A stretch of 64,000 nucleotides of DNA from Streptococcus sp. SPS1 (lineage in GTDB: Bacteria > Bacillota > Bacilli > Lactobacillales > Streptococcaceae). The position numbers were made by a program, and so were the translations under genes. This document shows positions 18,218-25,577 of the stretch, piece after piece. Below the pieces are notes generated by a model. It was not told where the DNA came from. It searched no databases and saw nothing but the letters and a program-made list of their open reading frames with translations. Positions within the stretch are counted from its first letter, which is position 1. Each line of letters opens with the position of its first letter. The stretch is taken from contig NZ_JAQFJG010000002.1 in NCBI RefSeq assembly GCF_030439915.1, forward strand, positions 1-64,000. Reading direction: 5' to 3'.

Positions 18218-18245
18218 GCAGGCAAGCAATTAGAAAAGGTTTTGA
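18218..18245 (+). repeat. 28-bp direct repeat, copy 2
   Basis: Exact copy of 13531-13558. Here it lies between a small gene and a region folding into several hairpins. Confidence 0.85.
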
Positions 18246-18251
18246 AAAACG

Positions 18252-18368
18252 AGTGCTGACACGGCGACTATAAGCACTTGTTTAGCAAAAATGTGGGTGA
18301 TTACCCACGAAACATCACTACATGCGTCCGCCAACTAGGGGCAATCGCCCAGCGTTTGGAGTGGTGGT
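18252..18368 (+). ncRNA. Candidate structured RNA in the early-late gap of the element
   Basis: Successive pairings can be drawn: AGTGCT/AGCACT (18252-18257/18273-18278), GTGGGT-GATT-ACCCAC (18293-18308), and a nested three-block stem ATCACTAC/GTGGTGGT (18314-18321/18361-18368, two G-U pairs), CCAA/TTGG (18331-18334/18356-18359), GGGC-AATC-GCCC (18339-18350). The G-U pairs favour plus-strand RNA. No ORF of note covers it. It could be a regulatory RNA, a replication or packaging signal; none is proven. Confidence 0.65.
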
Positions 18369-18413
18369 AATCGTGTATAGGAAACAGGCAAACCAAAAGA
18401 AAAAGGTAAAAAT

Positions 18414-18845
18414 ATGAATGATTATTTTAAAGAATTTGAAAAAGAGTTGGTACTTGTAGAGGAAAAGCTAGATATTTTATCAGAGTGGCATAATTCTAAG
18501 AATCATATTGGCGCTATGGAAATTGTCGAAGATTGTAATTCAGTAATTACTGATCTATGGCTAAGTTTTTATAAATTATCTGAAGCGTACAAGATGCAGG
18601 AAGCGAGTCATGAAGAATTTTATAATAAGAATGTTGAGAACTTACTGGGAGAATTAAAAAAATATGACGATGAGTGTGCAGAAATGTACAATAAAAAACC
18701 TGACTGGTTACTATTCAATTACTTAAATCAAGTAATAAACGAAAACAAGTTAAGTAATGATATTACTCATGAGACTGCTTCAACTTGGACGTATTTACGA
18801 AGTTTAGTTGTTTCTGATTTACAAAAAAGAGGGCTTTTAAAATGA
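18414..18845 (+). CDS. Hypothetical protein (143 aa)
   Basis: An acidic, helical protein (MNDYFKEFEKELVLVEEKLD...) lacking recognisable motifs. Its AT-content is higher than its neighbours, which suggests a separate origin within the element. AAAAGGTAAAAAT gives a ribosome site; the stop overlaps the next start by 4 nt. Confidence 0.7.
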   Translation: MNDYFKEFEKELVLVEEKLDILSEWHNSKNHIGAMEIVEDCNSVITDLWLSFYKLSEAYKMQEASHEEFYNKNVENLLGELKKYDDECAEMYNKKPDWLLFNYLNQVINENKLSNDITHETASTWTYLRSLVVSDLQKRGLLK

Positions 18846-19048
18846 ATGAACTAGATTTAAGCAATACACAGGCGCTTATTTTTACCGTGATTTTGATTGT
18901 CTTTCTCATTTACTTAAACCACCGAGACCGCAAAAAAAGCGCTCAACTGGAGCGAGAAAACAGGAAACTAGGAGAAAGACCGAGTGAAAGTTTAAGCCCT
19001 GACTATGGGAGATATATCCAACTTGCAGGCATTAAGCCGTGGAGGTGA
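18842..19048 (+). CDS. Hypothetical single-pass membrane protein (68 aa)
   Basis: Residues ~10-25 (ALIFTVILIVFLIYL) form one membrane helix followed by a basic, charged cytoplasmic tail. The start overlaps the previous stop (ATGA). Similar tiny membrane proteins occur in satellite early operons; function unknown. Confidence 0.65.
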   Translation: MNELDLSNTQALIFTVILIVFLIYLNHRDRKKSAQLERENRKLGERPSESLSPDYGRYIQLAGIKPWR

Positions 19049-19052
19049 TGAT

Positions 19053-19316
19053 ATGTTTGAAAGGATGATTGAAGAAATTCAAATAAAAATATTAGAAGCC
19101 TTAGAACGTTACCTAAAAAGTCGTGAGAAAATACCTCCCCGAATCATTGGACTGATTTCCGCAAAACGAGTACAGGAAGAGTTAGATATAAAATACCTGA
19201 CCTTACAAAAATGGGAAAGAATGGGCTTGAAGCGTTATCAGCCTCCAGGAGACGATAGCAGAAAAGTTTATTATAAAGTGGACGAGATCCGTAAGTTTAT
19301 GGGGGTGGGAGAATGA
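19053..19316 (+). CDS. MerR/excisionase-like HTH protein (87 aa)
   Basis: The start at 19053 has GGAGGTGATGAT upstream; the frame opens earlier at 19005 within the previous gene. Residues ~30-85 (LISAKRVQEELDIKYLTLQKWERMGLKRYQPP...VYYKVDEIRKFM) resemble a winged HTH of the MerR/excisionase type, with a substrate-recognition helix and an end strand. Probable DNA-binding accessory protein. Confidence 0.75.
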   Translation: MFERMIEEIQIKILEALERYLKSREKIPPRIIGLISAKRVQEELDIKYLTLQKWERMGLKRYQPPGDDSRKVYYKVDEIRKFMGVGE

Positions 19317-19828
19317 GAGTGATAGAGTTAACCTTGTCTAGTGACAAATTGGCCTTGTTTGGCTTTCTCAAGTCTACCCCTACCCAAGCTTGGAAGAATG
19401 GGGAACACTTCAAATTCATCTACTTTGAACCGATAGGCGAGGCGCTGACGGATTTCCACTATAAAGGTTTGTATGTGGCTGTAAAAGACAAAAAAGAGGA
19501 AGTAGAGGGCTGGAAATTAATTAGAGACTTGAAGATAGTTTTGGCCAGTCCTGACCTGCTGACGATCCTGAAAGAATTAGAGGTAAACAAATTGACCGAG
19601 CAACGACAGGGGCTTGGAGTGGAGTTAAAAGGCTGGGTTTTTGATCTGATTTGTAATGGCATTTATACCAGGTATGAGACTTCACTTTTTGTCCGCTTGC
19701 TATTTGTGAATGGCTACAGTTTTAGTCAGCTGGTAGATTTGTTTTCAGCAATCGTCAAACGCAAAGACCTAGCCAGCTATTTCCTAGAAATAGCGACAAA
19801 ATTCTATAAGGAGGTGGCTTTTGAATAG
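19313..19828 (+). CDS. Hypothetical replication-associated protein (171 aa)
   Basis: It overlaps both its upstream neighbour and vapE by a few bases, so it is translated with the helicase. No primase or nuclease motif is visible. Its constant position directly before vapE in such satellites suggests a replication-accessory role; inference from context. Confidence 0.6.
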   Translation: MRVIELTLSSDKLALFGFLKSTPTQAWKNGEHFKFIYFEPIGEALTDFHYKGLYVAVKDKKEEVEGWKLIRDLKIVLASPDLLTILKELEVNKLTEQRQGLGVELKGWVFDLICNGIYTRYETSLFVRLLFVNGYSFSQLVDLFSAIVKRKDLASYFLEIATKFYKEVAFE

Positions 19829-21272
19829 TGAAGAAATTGTAAATAAAATCATTGAAGAAAATCAGAAACAAGCACCGCCTGAAGTGGTGGACTTGACCCA
19901 AGCAAGGGAGACCAATGAGGAAAACAATAGCCTGAATCTTACGCCTAAAACCAAAGGAAAAGGCTTCGCCATAACCTTGGACAATCTCAAGAAGATTTTG
20001 AGTGGGGATAGTAAACTAAAAGGGGCGATACAGTACAACACTTTTACATATGAAATTGACGTTACCAAGTCCATTAAGTTAAATGGTAGAACCTTGAGCG
20101 GAACAATCGATGACCTGATTATCAGAGAGATTAGGGCTTATATTGCTACTAAGTACAAGATGGATTATAAAAAGTCGGACATAGCGGATATCTTAGAAGT
20201 GGTGGCTGGAGAGCATAGCTACAACCCCTTAAAAGACTATCTGGAATCATGCGAAAACGAGTATAAAGAGTTAGTGAATCAGCGTGATCCTTTTGATATT
20301 TTAAGGCATTATCTCAATATCAAGGATGATGAATATAACCGTATTATCATGGACTTGTTTTTCCGTGGAGCGGTTGCCAAGGTGTTTGACCCTACTGTTA
20401 AGTTTGACTTTGTACTGGATTTGACTGGAAGGCAGGGAGTAGGAAAGACTCAATTTTTTGAGGGGCTTTTTACTCACAAGTATTTTACAACCGTTGAGAC
20501 CTTCACAGACAAAGACGACAAGGCTAGAATGGTCAGAAACTGGTGTGTATTTGACGATGAGATGGTGGCTAGTAAAAAGGCTAGTTTTTCAGAATTGAAG
20601 AAATTCATCACGGAAACCAAGCTAGAGTTTAGACCGCCTTACGCTTCAAGTGACAGGCGATTGCCTAAGAGTTTTATTATTGTGAGGGCAACTAATGACC
20701 ATGATTATTTGAACGACTTGACAGGAGAAAGGCGCTTTCTGGTTGCAGAAGTCCACAAGGACACCAACTATAAGGGAAGGAAGTGGACAGAAAAAGACCG
20801 CAGAGGCTTTTGGGGTGCTATGGTGATGGCTTGGAGAGCTAACCAAGTGCTGAACCTGACAGACGAGCAAGAAAAGCTAGTAAACGAGGTTAGAAGTCGT
20901 TACAAGTTTGTAGATGAAACCCTTGAGGATTTGGAGCGCTATTTAGGCACTCCTTACCCAAAAAGAATGTATCAGTTCCCGATGACCGACAGAATGCGAT
21001 ACTATTATATCTATGACATGATGAACGAGGGATACTATAGAAATAACAGGGGTGGAACAGTTGAACTTGACACAGACACCTATGGCGAACTGGTAGATAG
21101 GGACAAGATGACCATTAACCTATTTTTTCAAGAGGTGTATTTGACTGACAAAGTACCGCCAAAGGATAAGGCTAAGGTTAAAAAGTATATGCAAAACCGA
21201 GACGGCTGGGAACATAGGCGATCAACAAGATTTGGTAGAAGTATTAAACCAGCTTACGTTAAAAAAATGTAG
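19821..21272 (+). CDS. VapE-family replication helicase/ATPase
   Basis: The 483-aa protein has Walker A GRQGVGKTQFF, a Walker-B-like CVFDDEM, and the VapE signatures FITETKLEFRPPYASSDRRL and RATNDHDYLNDLTGERRFL. Virulence-associated E proteins are superfamily-3-like helicases serving as replication initiators in satellites and prophages. It is followed immediately by a cluster of TGACTACA iterons, the likely origin it acts on. Confidence 0.9.
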   Translation: MNSEEIVNKIIEENQKQAPPEVVDLTQARETNEENNSLNLTPKTKGKGFAITLDNLKKILSGDSKLKGAIQYNTFTYEIDVTKSIKLNGRTLSGTIDDLIIREIRAYIATKYKMDYKKSDIADILEVVAGEHSYNPLKDYLESCENEYKELVNQRDPFDILRHYLNIKDDEYNRIIMDLFFRGAVAKVFDPTVKFDFVLDLTGRQGVGKTQFFEGLFTHKYFTTVETFTDKDDKARMVRNWCVFDDEMVASKKASFSELKKFITETKLEFRPPYASSDRRLPKSFIIVRATNDHDYLNDLTGERRFLVAEVHKDTNYKGRKWTEKDRRGFWGAMVMAWRANQVLNLTDEQEKLVNEVRSRYKFVDETLEDLERYLGTPYPKRMYQFPMTDRMRYYYIYDMMNEGYYRNNRGGTVELDTDTYGELVDRDKMTINLFFQEVYLTDKVPPKDKAKVKKYMQNRDGWEHRRSTRFGRSIKPAYVKKM

Positions 21273-21580
21273 TCAGTGTAGTTTATTTTTAAAAAGTGAC
21301 TACATTTTAAATAGGAAGAAAACCCTTGATACATAAGGGGTTAGAAAAAAGTGTTGTTTTTACTATTTTACTGACTACACCCCTAACCCTTTGGTACTAT
21401 TGACTTTTATATAAAAATGTAGTTATTTTCTATTTATTAAAGAGTATATGAAGATAAGAGATAAAAGGCGTTTATTGTTTATTTTTTTGGGAGCAAGGTG
21501 ACTACATGACTACGCATGGCGAAAAGCCTTGTGACTGTAAGGCGGATAGCGTAGTCACTAGATATCCCAAAATGACTACA
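21268..21580. other. Putative replication origin of the element (iterons and cruciform)
   Basis: TGACTACA or its complement occurs exactly at 21268 (-), 21297, 21372, 21499 and 21573 (+). TGACTACG occurs at 21507 (+, in tandem with 21499) and 21550 (-). The last two are arms of a 9-bp inverted repeat TGACTACGC/GCGTAGTCA (21507-21515/21549-21557) enclosing GGC-GAAA-AGCC and GCCTT/AAGGC. An AT-rich stretch (~21395-21490) lies between iteron groups. Iterons flanking an AT-rich unwinding region directly after the helicase gene is the layout of satellite origins such as those of SaPIs. Confidence 0.78.
21323..21353. repeat. ~30-bp imperfect direct repeat, copy A
   Basis: CCCTTGATACATAAGGGG followed by TTAGAAAAAAGTG resembles 22251-22280 (CCCTTGATATAAAAGGGA then TTCTAAAAAGTG). 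Each half can form a CCCTT/AAGGG hairpin. The pair brackets the second recombinase gene. Confidence 0.65.
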
Positions 21581-21622
21581 CTTTTTTATGAACTCTAAGA
21601 ATTTTTTAAGAGAGGTTTAGAA

Positions 21623-22189
21623 ATGAAAGTAGTTGAACCTATTAGAGATACTGATGACATTGAAAGAATTAAGGATTTTTTGAGAAGGAAGAATGAACGA
21701 GATTACGTATTATTCCTATTTGGAATTTATACAGGTTTACGAGTTAGTGATATTATTCCAATTAAAGTCAAACAAATCATAGAAGACAAAATTGAAATAA
21801 GGGAGAAAAAAACAGGCAAAATAAGACGTTTTCCAATTAATCAACAATTAAGAAATGCTTTAAATCAATACATTGAGAATAAACAACTTAAAGAATATGA
21901 TTTTTTATTTCCGAGCAGAAAAAGAGAGAATGGCAAGGGGGTAAAAATTTGTCATATTTCAAGAACTCAAGTGTATAAAATTTTAAAAGAAGCTGGGAAT
22001 AAATGTGGGATTGAAAATATAGGAACCCACTCAATGAGAAAGACATTTGGCTATCATCATTACAAAAAGAATGGTGATGTAGGTATTCTACAAAGAATAT
22101 TTAACCATTCAACACCAGAGATTACACTTGGATATATTGGCTATACTCAAGACGAACTAGACCAGAGTATACTAACATTTGACTACTAA
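21623..22189 (+). CDS. Second tyrosine recombinase (XerC/D-like, short)
   Basis: The 188-aa protein is a catalytic domain with little N-terminal extension. TGLRVSDII holds the first catalytic Arg, THSMRKTFGYHHY the His-x-x-Arg box, FNHSTPEITLGYIGYTQDEL the second His and the Tyr. A core-binding domain of normal length is absent, so it may act on simple sites or on the element origin (for example dimer resolution). Its composition (AT-rich) differs from vapE. It follows the putative origin directly. Confidence 0.88.
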   Translation: MKVVEPIRDTDDIERIKDFLRRKNERDYVLFLFGIYTGLRVSDIIPIKVKQIIEDKIEIREKKTGKIRRFPINQQLRNALNQYIENKQLKEYDFLFPSRKRENGKGVKICHISRTQVYKILKEAGNKCGIENIGTHSMRKTFGYHHYKKNGDVGILQRIFNHSTPEITLGYIGYTQDELDQSILTFDY

Positions 22190-22250
22190 ATAGCCGTTCT
22201 ATTTTACATAATGAGAAAATGTAAATTCAAAAACAGAAAAGAGGCCTATC

Positions 22251-22280
22251 CCCTTGATATAAAAGGGATTCTAAAAAGTG
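22251..22280. repeat. ~30-bp imperfect direct repeat, copy B
   Basis: Counterpart of 21323-21353 (see there). A shorter match, CCCCTTGATATA, also occurs at 12293-12304 beside the left end of the element. Confidence 0.65.
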
Positions 22281-22343
22281 CTCGAAAGTCACAAAATAGA
22301 AGATATGTTAAATATATGGCACCAAAAAAGAGAGGAAAAACAG

Positions 22344-22508
22344 ATGAATCAAAGCAAAGATTACACTCCATTTCTACAGGATAACTTTATTATCTTTAAC
22401 AAAAATGGTATAATAGAGATGAAGAAAATACCAGACTTTGGTAGCGTGGTATTTACTAGTCAAGATGGCAACATTGTCCAGATTGAAACAACAATTAAAG
22501 AAAGATAG
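22344..22508 (+). CDS. Hypothetical small protein (54 aa)
   Basis: ATG 22344 has GAGG seven bases upstream. The residues MNQSKDYTPFLQDNFIIFNK... are predicted beta-rich. A longer frame begins at a GTG (22278) inside the repeat and lacks a ribosome site. A strong terminator follows 15 bp after the stop. Confidence 0.6.
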   Translation: MNQSKDYTPFLQDNFIIFNKNGIIEMKKIPDFGSVVFTSQDGNIVQIETTIKER

Positions 22509-22522
22509 CTGACTAGACAACT

Positions 22523-22571
22523 AGAGGCGTAACATTAAAGCTAAGTAGCTTTTTTGTTGCGTCTCTTTTTG
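22523..22571 (+). terminator. Intrinsic terminator
   Basis: AGAGGCGTAAC and GTTGCGTCTCT (22523-22533/22556-22566) pair over 11 bp with two G-U pairs, followed by TTTTTG. It ends the early/replication transcription unit. Confidence 0.85.
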
Positions 22572-22670
22572 TTTTGAGAAAGAGGAAGTAATGAGGAATA
22601 AAGACCCAGTAGAGAGTTGAAACCAATAAGCACGATCAAAAGAATCAAAAGAAATGAGGAATAAAAGAAC

Positions 22671-23255
22671 ATGGAAACATTACAAACTATTGAAACTAAA
22701 ATTGATAAACTGATTGAACAGAATAAGAAAGCTATTGAGATGACTGAGGCGGAACTGGTTAAAGCAAACCAAGCTATTTCAGACGCTCAAGCTAAGCTGG
22801 TACAGGCTCAAAAAGAAATCAACTCTGAAAAATACGTTGAAGCAAAAGGCGACCTATGGACAGCAGAACGTACAAAAGAATTTCATGAGGGACGTTTGAA
22901 AGAATTAACTAGAGATCCATTAGTTACCTATGAAGAATATCATGCGTTGATTGCAGATATCTTTAGATTAGCCGATGAAGAGCAGGATACTTTCTTCACT
23001 CCAGCAGTTGCCAAACTAATGGAAATTATAACACTTGGAGATAATGCTATTAAGGCAAGGGAACGTGTAAACGAGGTTCTTAAAAAACTTGAAAAGGATA
23101 TCTCTAAAAATAATGAAGATTATAAAAAAGCTAAGAACGGCTGGATTTTAAGTGATTTCTTTTCAGGTTTATCTTATACACCAAGAAACGCCCTATACGG
23201 ATATCAGTATAGTTTGAAAGAAATGGCTGAGAATTTCAAAAAGGGGCAAAGTTAA
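22671..23255 (+). CDS. Hypothetical coiled-coil protein (194 aa)
   Basis: Residues ~1-60 are a strong coiled coil (ETKIDKLIEQNKKAIEMTEA ... ISDAQAKLVQAQKE), followed by a mixed domain. It begins the rightmost gene group, which in phage-inducible islands often alters helper-phage capsid assembly or packaging. No specific family recognised. Confidence 0.75.
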   Translation: METLQTIETKIDKLIEQNKKAIEMTEAELVKANQAISDAQAKLVQAQKEINSEKYVEAKGDLWTAERTKEFHEGRLKELTRDPLVTYEEYHALIADIFRLADEEQDTFFTPAVAKLMEIITLGDNAIKARERVNEVLKKLEKDISKNNEDYKKAKNGWILSDFFSGLSYTPRNALYGYQYSLKEMAENFKKGQS

Positions 23256-23317
23256 AAAAGCCCCCTCCCCCCTTCAGCTATCCCCCTACTAAAAAATAGA
23301 AAGATGAGGTATATAGA
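23256..23317. other. C-rich intergenic tract
   Basis: This gap carries an unusual run CCCCCTCCCCCCTTCAGC in an otherwise AT-rich element. A similar C/G-rich run occurs at 23728-23749 in the next gap. Confidence 0.6.
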
Positions 23318-23662
23318 ATGACCCTACCTACTGGTAAGTTTGATTTAAACGAATACGGGAAGTATTTAGCGGAAAAGTCTGCTGAGATTTATGAAGAGAA
23401 AACTAGACAAGCAGTTGACGCGATGGAGCGACATAGACAAGAATGTTTAGCAAGAGACGCCAAGTGGCAAGCTATCATAGATCGTTCTGGTGAACTATTA
23501 AAAGAAAAGAAGGAAAGAAAGCACCAGCAAGAGATTGAACGCTTGACGGAAGAAAAACGCAAAGAGGTTGATAGAGAAGTTAGTCAGCGCCTATCAATGC
23601 CTGATGAACACCAGAAAAAACTCAACAAAGCGATGAGCGAAATGCTGAAAGGTTTATCTTAA
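23318..23662 (+). CDS. Hypothetical coiled-coil protein (114 aa)
   Basis: Highly charged helical protein with a long heptad-like region (residues ~20-90, rich in Glu, Lys, Arg). A ribosome site GATGAGG lies upstream. Function unknown; scaffold-like or DNA-packaging-related role is possible from context only. Confidence 0.7.
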   Translation: MTLPTGKFDLNEYGKYLAEKSAEIYEEKTRQAVDAMERHRQECLARDAKWQAIIDRSGELLKEKKERKHQQEIERLTEEKRKEVDREVSQRLSMPDEHQKKLNKAMSEMLKGLS

Positions 23663-23705
23663 AGATTCTATAAAAGTAATTAGAAAATATTTTTTGTGAA
23701 AGAGG

Positions 23706-23803
23706 CTGGAGCAACCAGGGAGAAGATGGGGGGATATCCCCCTCCCCCTCGGAGCTTCAGGACTTCACGCCATCACTGTACATATTTTCTCGCGAGCGAG
23801 AAA
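23706..23803 (+). ncRNA. GC-rich nested hairpin and tetraloop stem in intergenic DNA
   Basis: CTGGAGC (23706-23712) pairs with GCTTCAG (23754-23760, one G-U), enclosing GGGAG/CTCCC-type pairing and the perfect 14-bp palindrome GGGGGATATCCCCC (23729-23742). A second stem TTTCTCG-CGAG-CGAGAAA lies at 23786-23803. The 161-bp gap has no gene. A packaging site, terminator-like structure or RNA are possible; undetermined. Confidence 0.6.
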
Positions 23804-23824
23804 GACAAAAAGGAGTAAATAGGA

Positions 23825-24079
23825 TTGAATGAAACCACTTTAACTAGAAAATGCTCCAAGTGTCATGAGACTAAAGAATTATCTAGCGAAAACTTTTATA
23901 GGAAGCATTCGGACAAGAAAGGTTTCTCAAAAGTTTGTAAGCTATGTAATAAAAAGAAAGACGCAGAGCGTTACCAAAAGAAAAAAGACAAGATATTGAC
24001 CCAAAAGAAACGATACTATAGACGGCAGAAAGAGCGTCAAAATGCAAAAGGCAGTTTACTCAAAGGAGGTGAAAAGTAA
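23825..24079 (+). CDS. Small zinc-ribbon protein (84 aa)
   Basis: Starts at TTG with AAAGGAG upstream. Two knuckles, CSKCHETKEL (residues ~10-19) and CKLCNKKK (~39-46), form a zinc-binding ribbon followed by a very basic tail (~50 residues). This layout resembles phage HNH-associated zinc ribbons. It overlaps the next start by one base (TAATG), so it is coupled to the head-morphogenesis-like gene. Confidence 0.7.
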   Translation: MNETTLTRKCSKCHETKELSSENFYRKHSDKKGFSKVCKLCNKKKDAERYQKKKDKILTQKKRYYRRQKERQNAKGSLLKGGEK

Positions 24080-24897
24080 TGGAAGATATATTTCCTAGTC
24101 TACTCCAGAAAATTAAGGCCGAATTTGAAAAAGCTAGGCTTGATAGTGAGATTCTGGAAGAGTTACTAGAAAAGTTAGAAGAGAATAAAGCTAATTATCT
24201 GGACGCCAATCAATATGCTATAGAAATTGGTGAAATACTCTCAAAGGTTTTAGGAACTTACTTAAGTAATGAAAGCCTACCAGATGGCAAGATGTACTAT
24301 AATATCGCTAAACGATTGCTGGAAGATGTTTTAGGTCGAAACTATGACCTTGTAAGTGATTATACTGAAAAAGTTCAAGAAGATTTAAACCTTAGGGCTA
24401 ACCTTCGCATTCCTGCTCAAGTTCCTGAGTTGAATCAAGATAGGATTGATGGCTTAGTCAATCGTTTAGCTAGTGAAGATGATTTTGGGGCTGTAAAATG
24501 GTTGGTGGGTGAAACGATCGTTAATTTTACCCAAAGTATTGTAGATGATACGATTCAAAAAAACGTGGTATTTCAGTATAAAGCAGGACTTAGCCCTAAA
24601 ATCACTAGACGAACGGCTGGAAAGTGTTGTAAGTGGTGCCAAGAACTGGAAGGCAGTTATAAATATCCTTCAGTTCCCCATGATATTTATAGACGTCATA
24701 GTAATTGTAGGTGTACCGTTGAATATTATCCGCAAGATGGTAGACGGCAGAATGTACATACCAGAAAATGGAGTAATATCAATCAAGAAGATGTGGAGCG
24801 TCGAAAACAGATAGGTATAGAGTCTGCTGAAGAACGTAAAAGAAAACGAGATGAAAGAATTGCTAAGTTTGGGAATCCTAGAAGAAGATTAAGCTAG
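24079..24897 (+). CDS. Phage head-morphogenesis-like (minor head protein) homologue
   Basis: The 272-aa protein has a helical N-terminal region (1-160) and a cysteine-rich C-terminal motif: GKCCKWCQELEGSYKYP (~181-197), then PHDIYRRHSNCRCTVEYY, as in SPP1 gp7/MuF-type minor head proteins. It is one of only two structural-phage-like genes in the element and may help the satellite enter helper capsids. Strong ribosome site AAAGGAGGTGAAAAGT. Assignment rests on the Cys-His pattern. Confidence 0.72.
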   Translation: MEDIFPSLLQKIKAEFEKARLDSEILEELLEKLEENKANYLDANQYAIEIGEILSKVLGTYLSNESLPDGKMYYNIAKRLLEDVLGRNYDLVSDYTEKVQEDLNLRANLRIPAQVPELNQDRIDGLVNRLASEDDFGAVKWLVGETIVNFTQSIVDDTIQKNVVFQYKAGLSPKITRRTAGKCCKWCQELEGSYKYPSVPHDIYRRHSNCRCTVEYYPQDGRRQNVHTRKWSNINQEDVERRKQIGIESAEERKRKRDERIAKFGNPRRRLS

Positions 24898-24921
24898 GCA
24901 TAAGTTACAGGAGTAGAAAGG

Positions 24922-25326
24922 TTGTCGTTAAAAATGGAGCTGGATAAGTTTAAAACGATGATGAACGTCAGAAAGCGGATGACTTACTTTCTGAGATTCC
25001 AGAGGATGGCAGGAAGTGAAAACCAAGTTACAATAGATGAAGAGGCTTGGAAACTTGTCCTACCTGATCAGTGGAATTTGACTAGTAAGCATGAAAAGGC
25101 AATCAGAGAGAGTCTAGAAACATTTGTCCATGATATCAATAAGATAGAGAACAAGCGAGCCAGAAAATACTTTATTATCCATTATTGTTACATGAGGAAG
25201 AAAACGGTAAGTGAATGTTTAGAAATTGCTGGGACAAAATCCACTAATTATCATAGATACAAACAGATAGCTGTCTTAAACTTTGCTAGAATCCACCAGA
25301 ACGGAGAACTAGAAGCATATAAGTAG
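24922..25326 (+). CDS. ArpU-family late transcriptional regulator-like protein
   Basis: The protein of 134 aa (TTG start; ATG at 24934 is an alternative) has ARKYFIIHYCYMRKKTVSECLEIAGTKSTNYHRYKQIAVLNFARI, the sigma-region-4-like ending of ArpU proteins that control late phage genes. It closes the gene order of the element. A small-terminase-like role cannot be excluded. Confidence 0.72.
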   Translation: MSLKMELDKFKTMMNVRKRMTYFLRFQRMAGSENQVTIDEEAWKLVLPDQWNLTSKHEKAIRESLETFVHDINKIENKRARKYFIIHYCYMRKKTVSECLEIAGTKSTNYHRYKQIAVLNFARIHQNGELEAYK

Positions 25327-25481
25327 CCATCAGCTGAATAACTGGAGTCTAGGACGCCCCGTTTTAGGGCTTCATCATATAGAACTCCATGAATCAACTA
25401 GAAACCCTTAGAAATGAATCTAGGGGATTTTAGATTTCTGAATATATAGGTTAGTGATATATGGTATAATGGTGATAGGTA

Positions 25482-25507
25482 ATAAAAAAAGCACGTTTGA
25501 CCGTGCT
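25482..25507 (-). terminator. Minus-strand terminator near the right end
   Basis: On the minus strand AGCACG-GTCAAA-CGTGCT is followed by TTTTTTTATT. It would stop transcription entering the element from the dnaN/DUF951 side. Confidence 0.8.
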
Positions 25508-25548
25508 AGTTTCTTGCCTGCTGAACTCATCATATAGTTAGTGTAGTG

Positions 25549-25570
25549 GCTCCTTTGTGGGGCTTTTTTT
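25549..25570 (+). terminator. Plus-strand terminator at the right end of the element
   Basis: GCTCC-TTTGT-GGGGC (one G-U pair) followed by seven T residues ends rightward transcription 8 bp before the candidate attR. Confidence 0.7.
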
Positions 25571-25577
25571 GTGAACA

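Larger units (their letters stand above)
25327..25577. other. Right-end non-coding region with repeats and terminators
   Basis: Between the last gene and the putative attR lie TCATCATATAG twice (25372-25382, 25527-25537), an inverted 12-bp match to the left-end repeat (25513-25524), CTAGAAACCCTTAG/CTAGGGGATTTT-type pairing at ~25400-25430, and two opposing terminators. These could be integrase or excisionase arm sites. Confidence 0.55.

Noticed and set aside
12343-25326. CRISPR array or restriction-modification system in the inserted element
   Set aside because: Looked for regularly spaced repeats with unique spacers and for methyltransferase or endonuclease motifs; none seen. The iterons at 21268-21580 have irregular spacing and both orientations.
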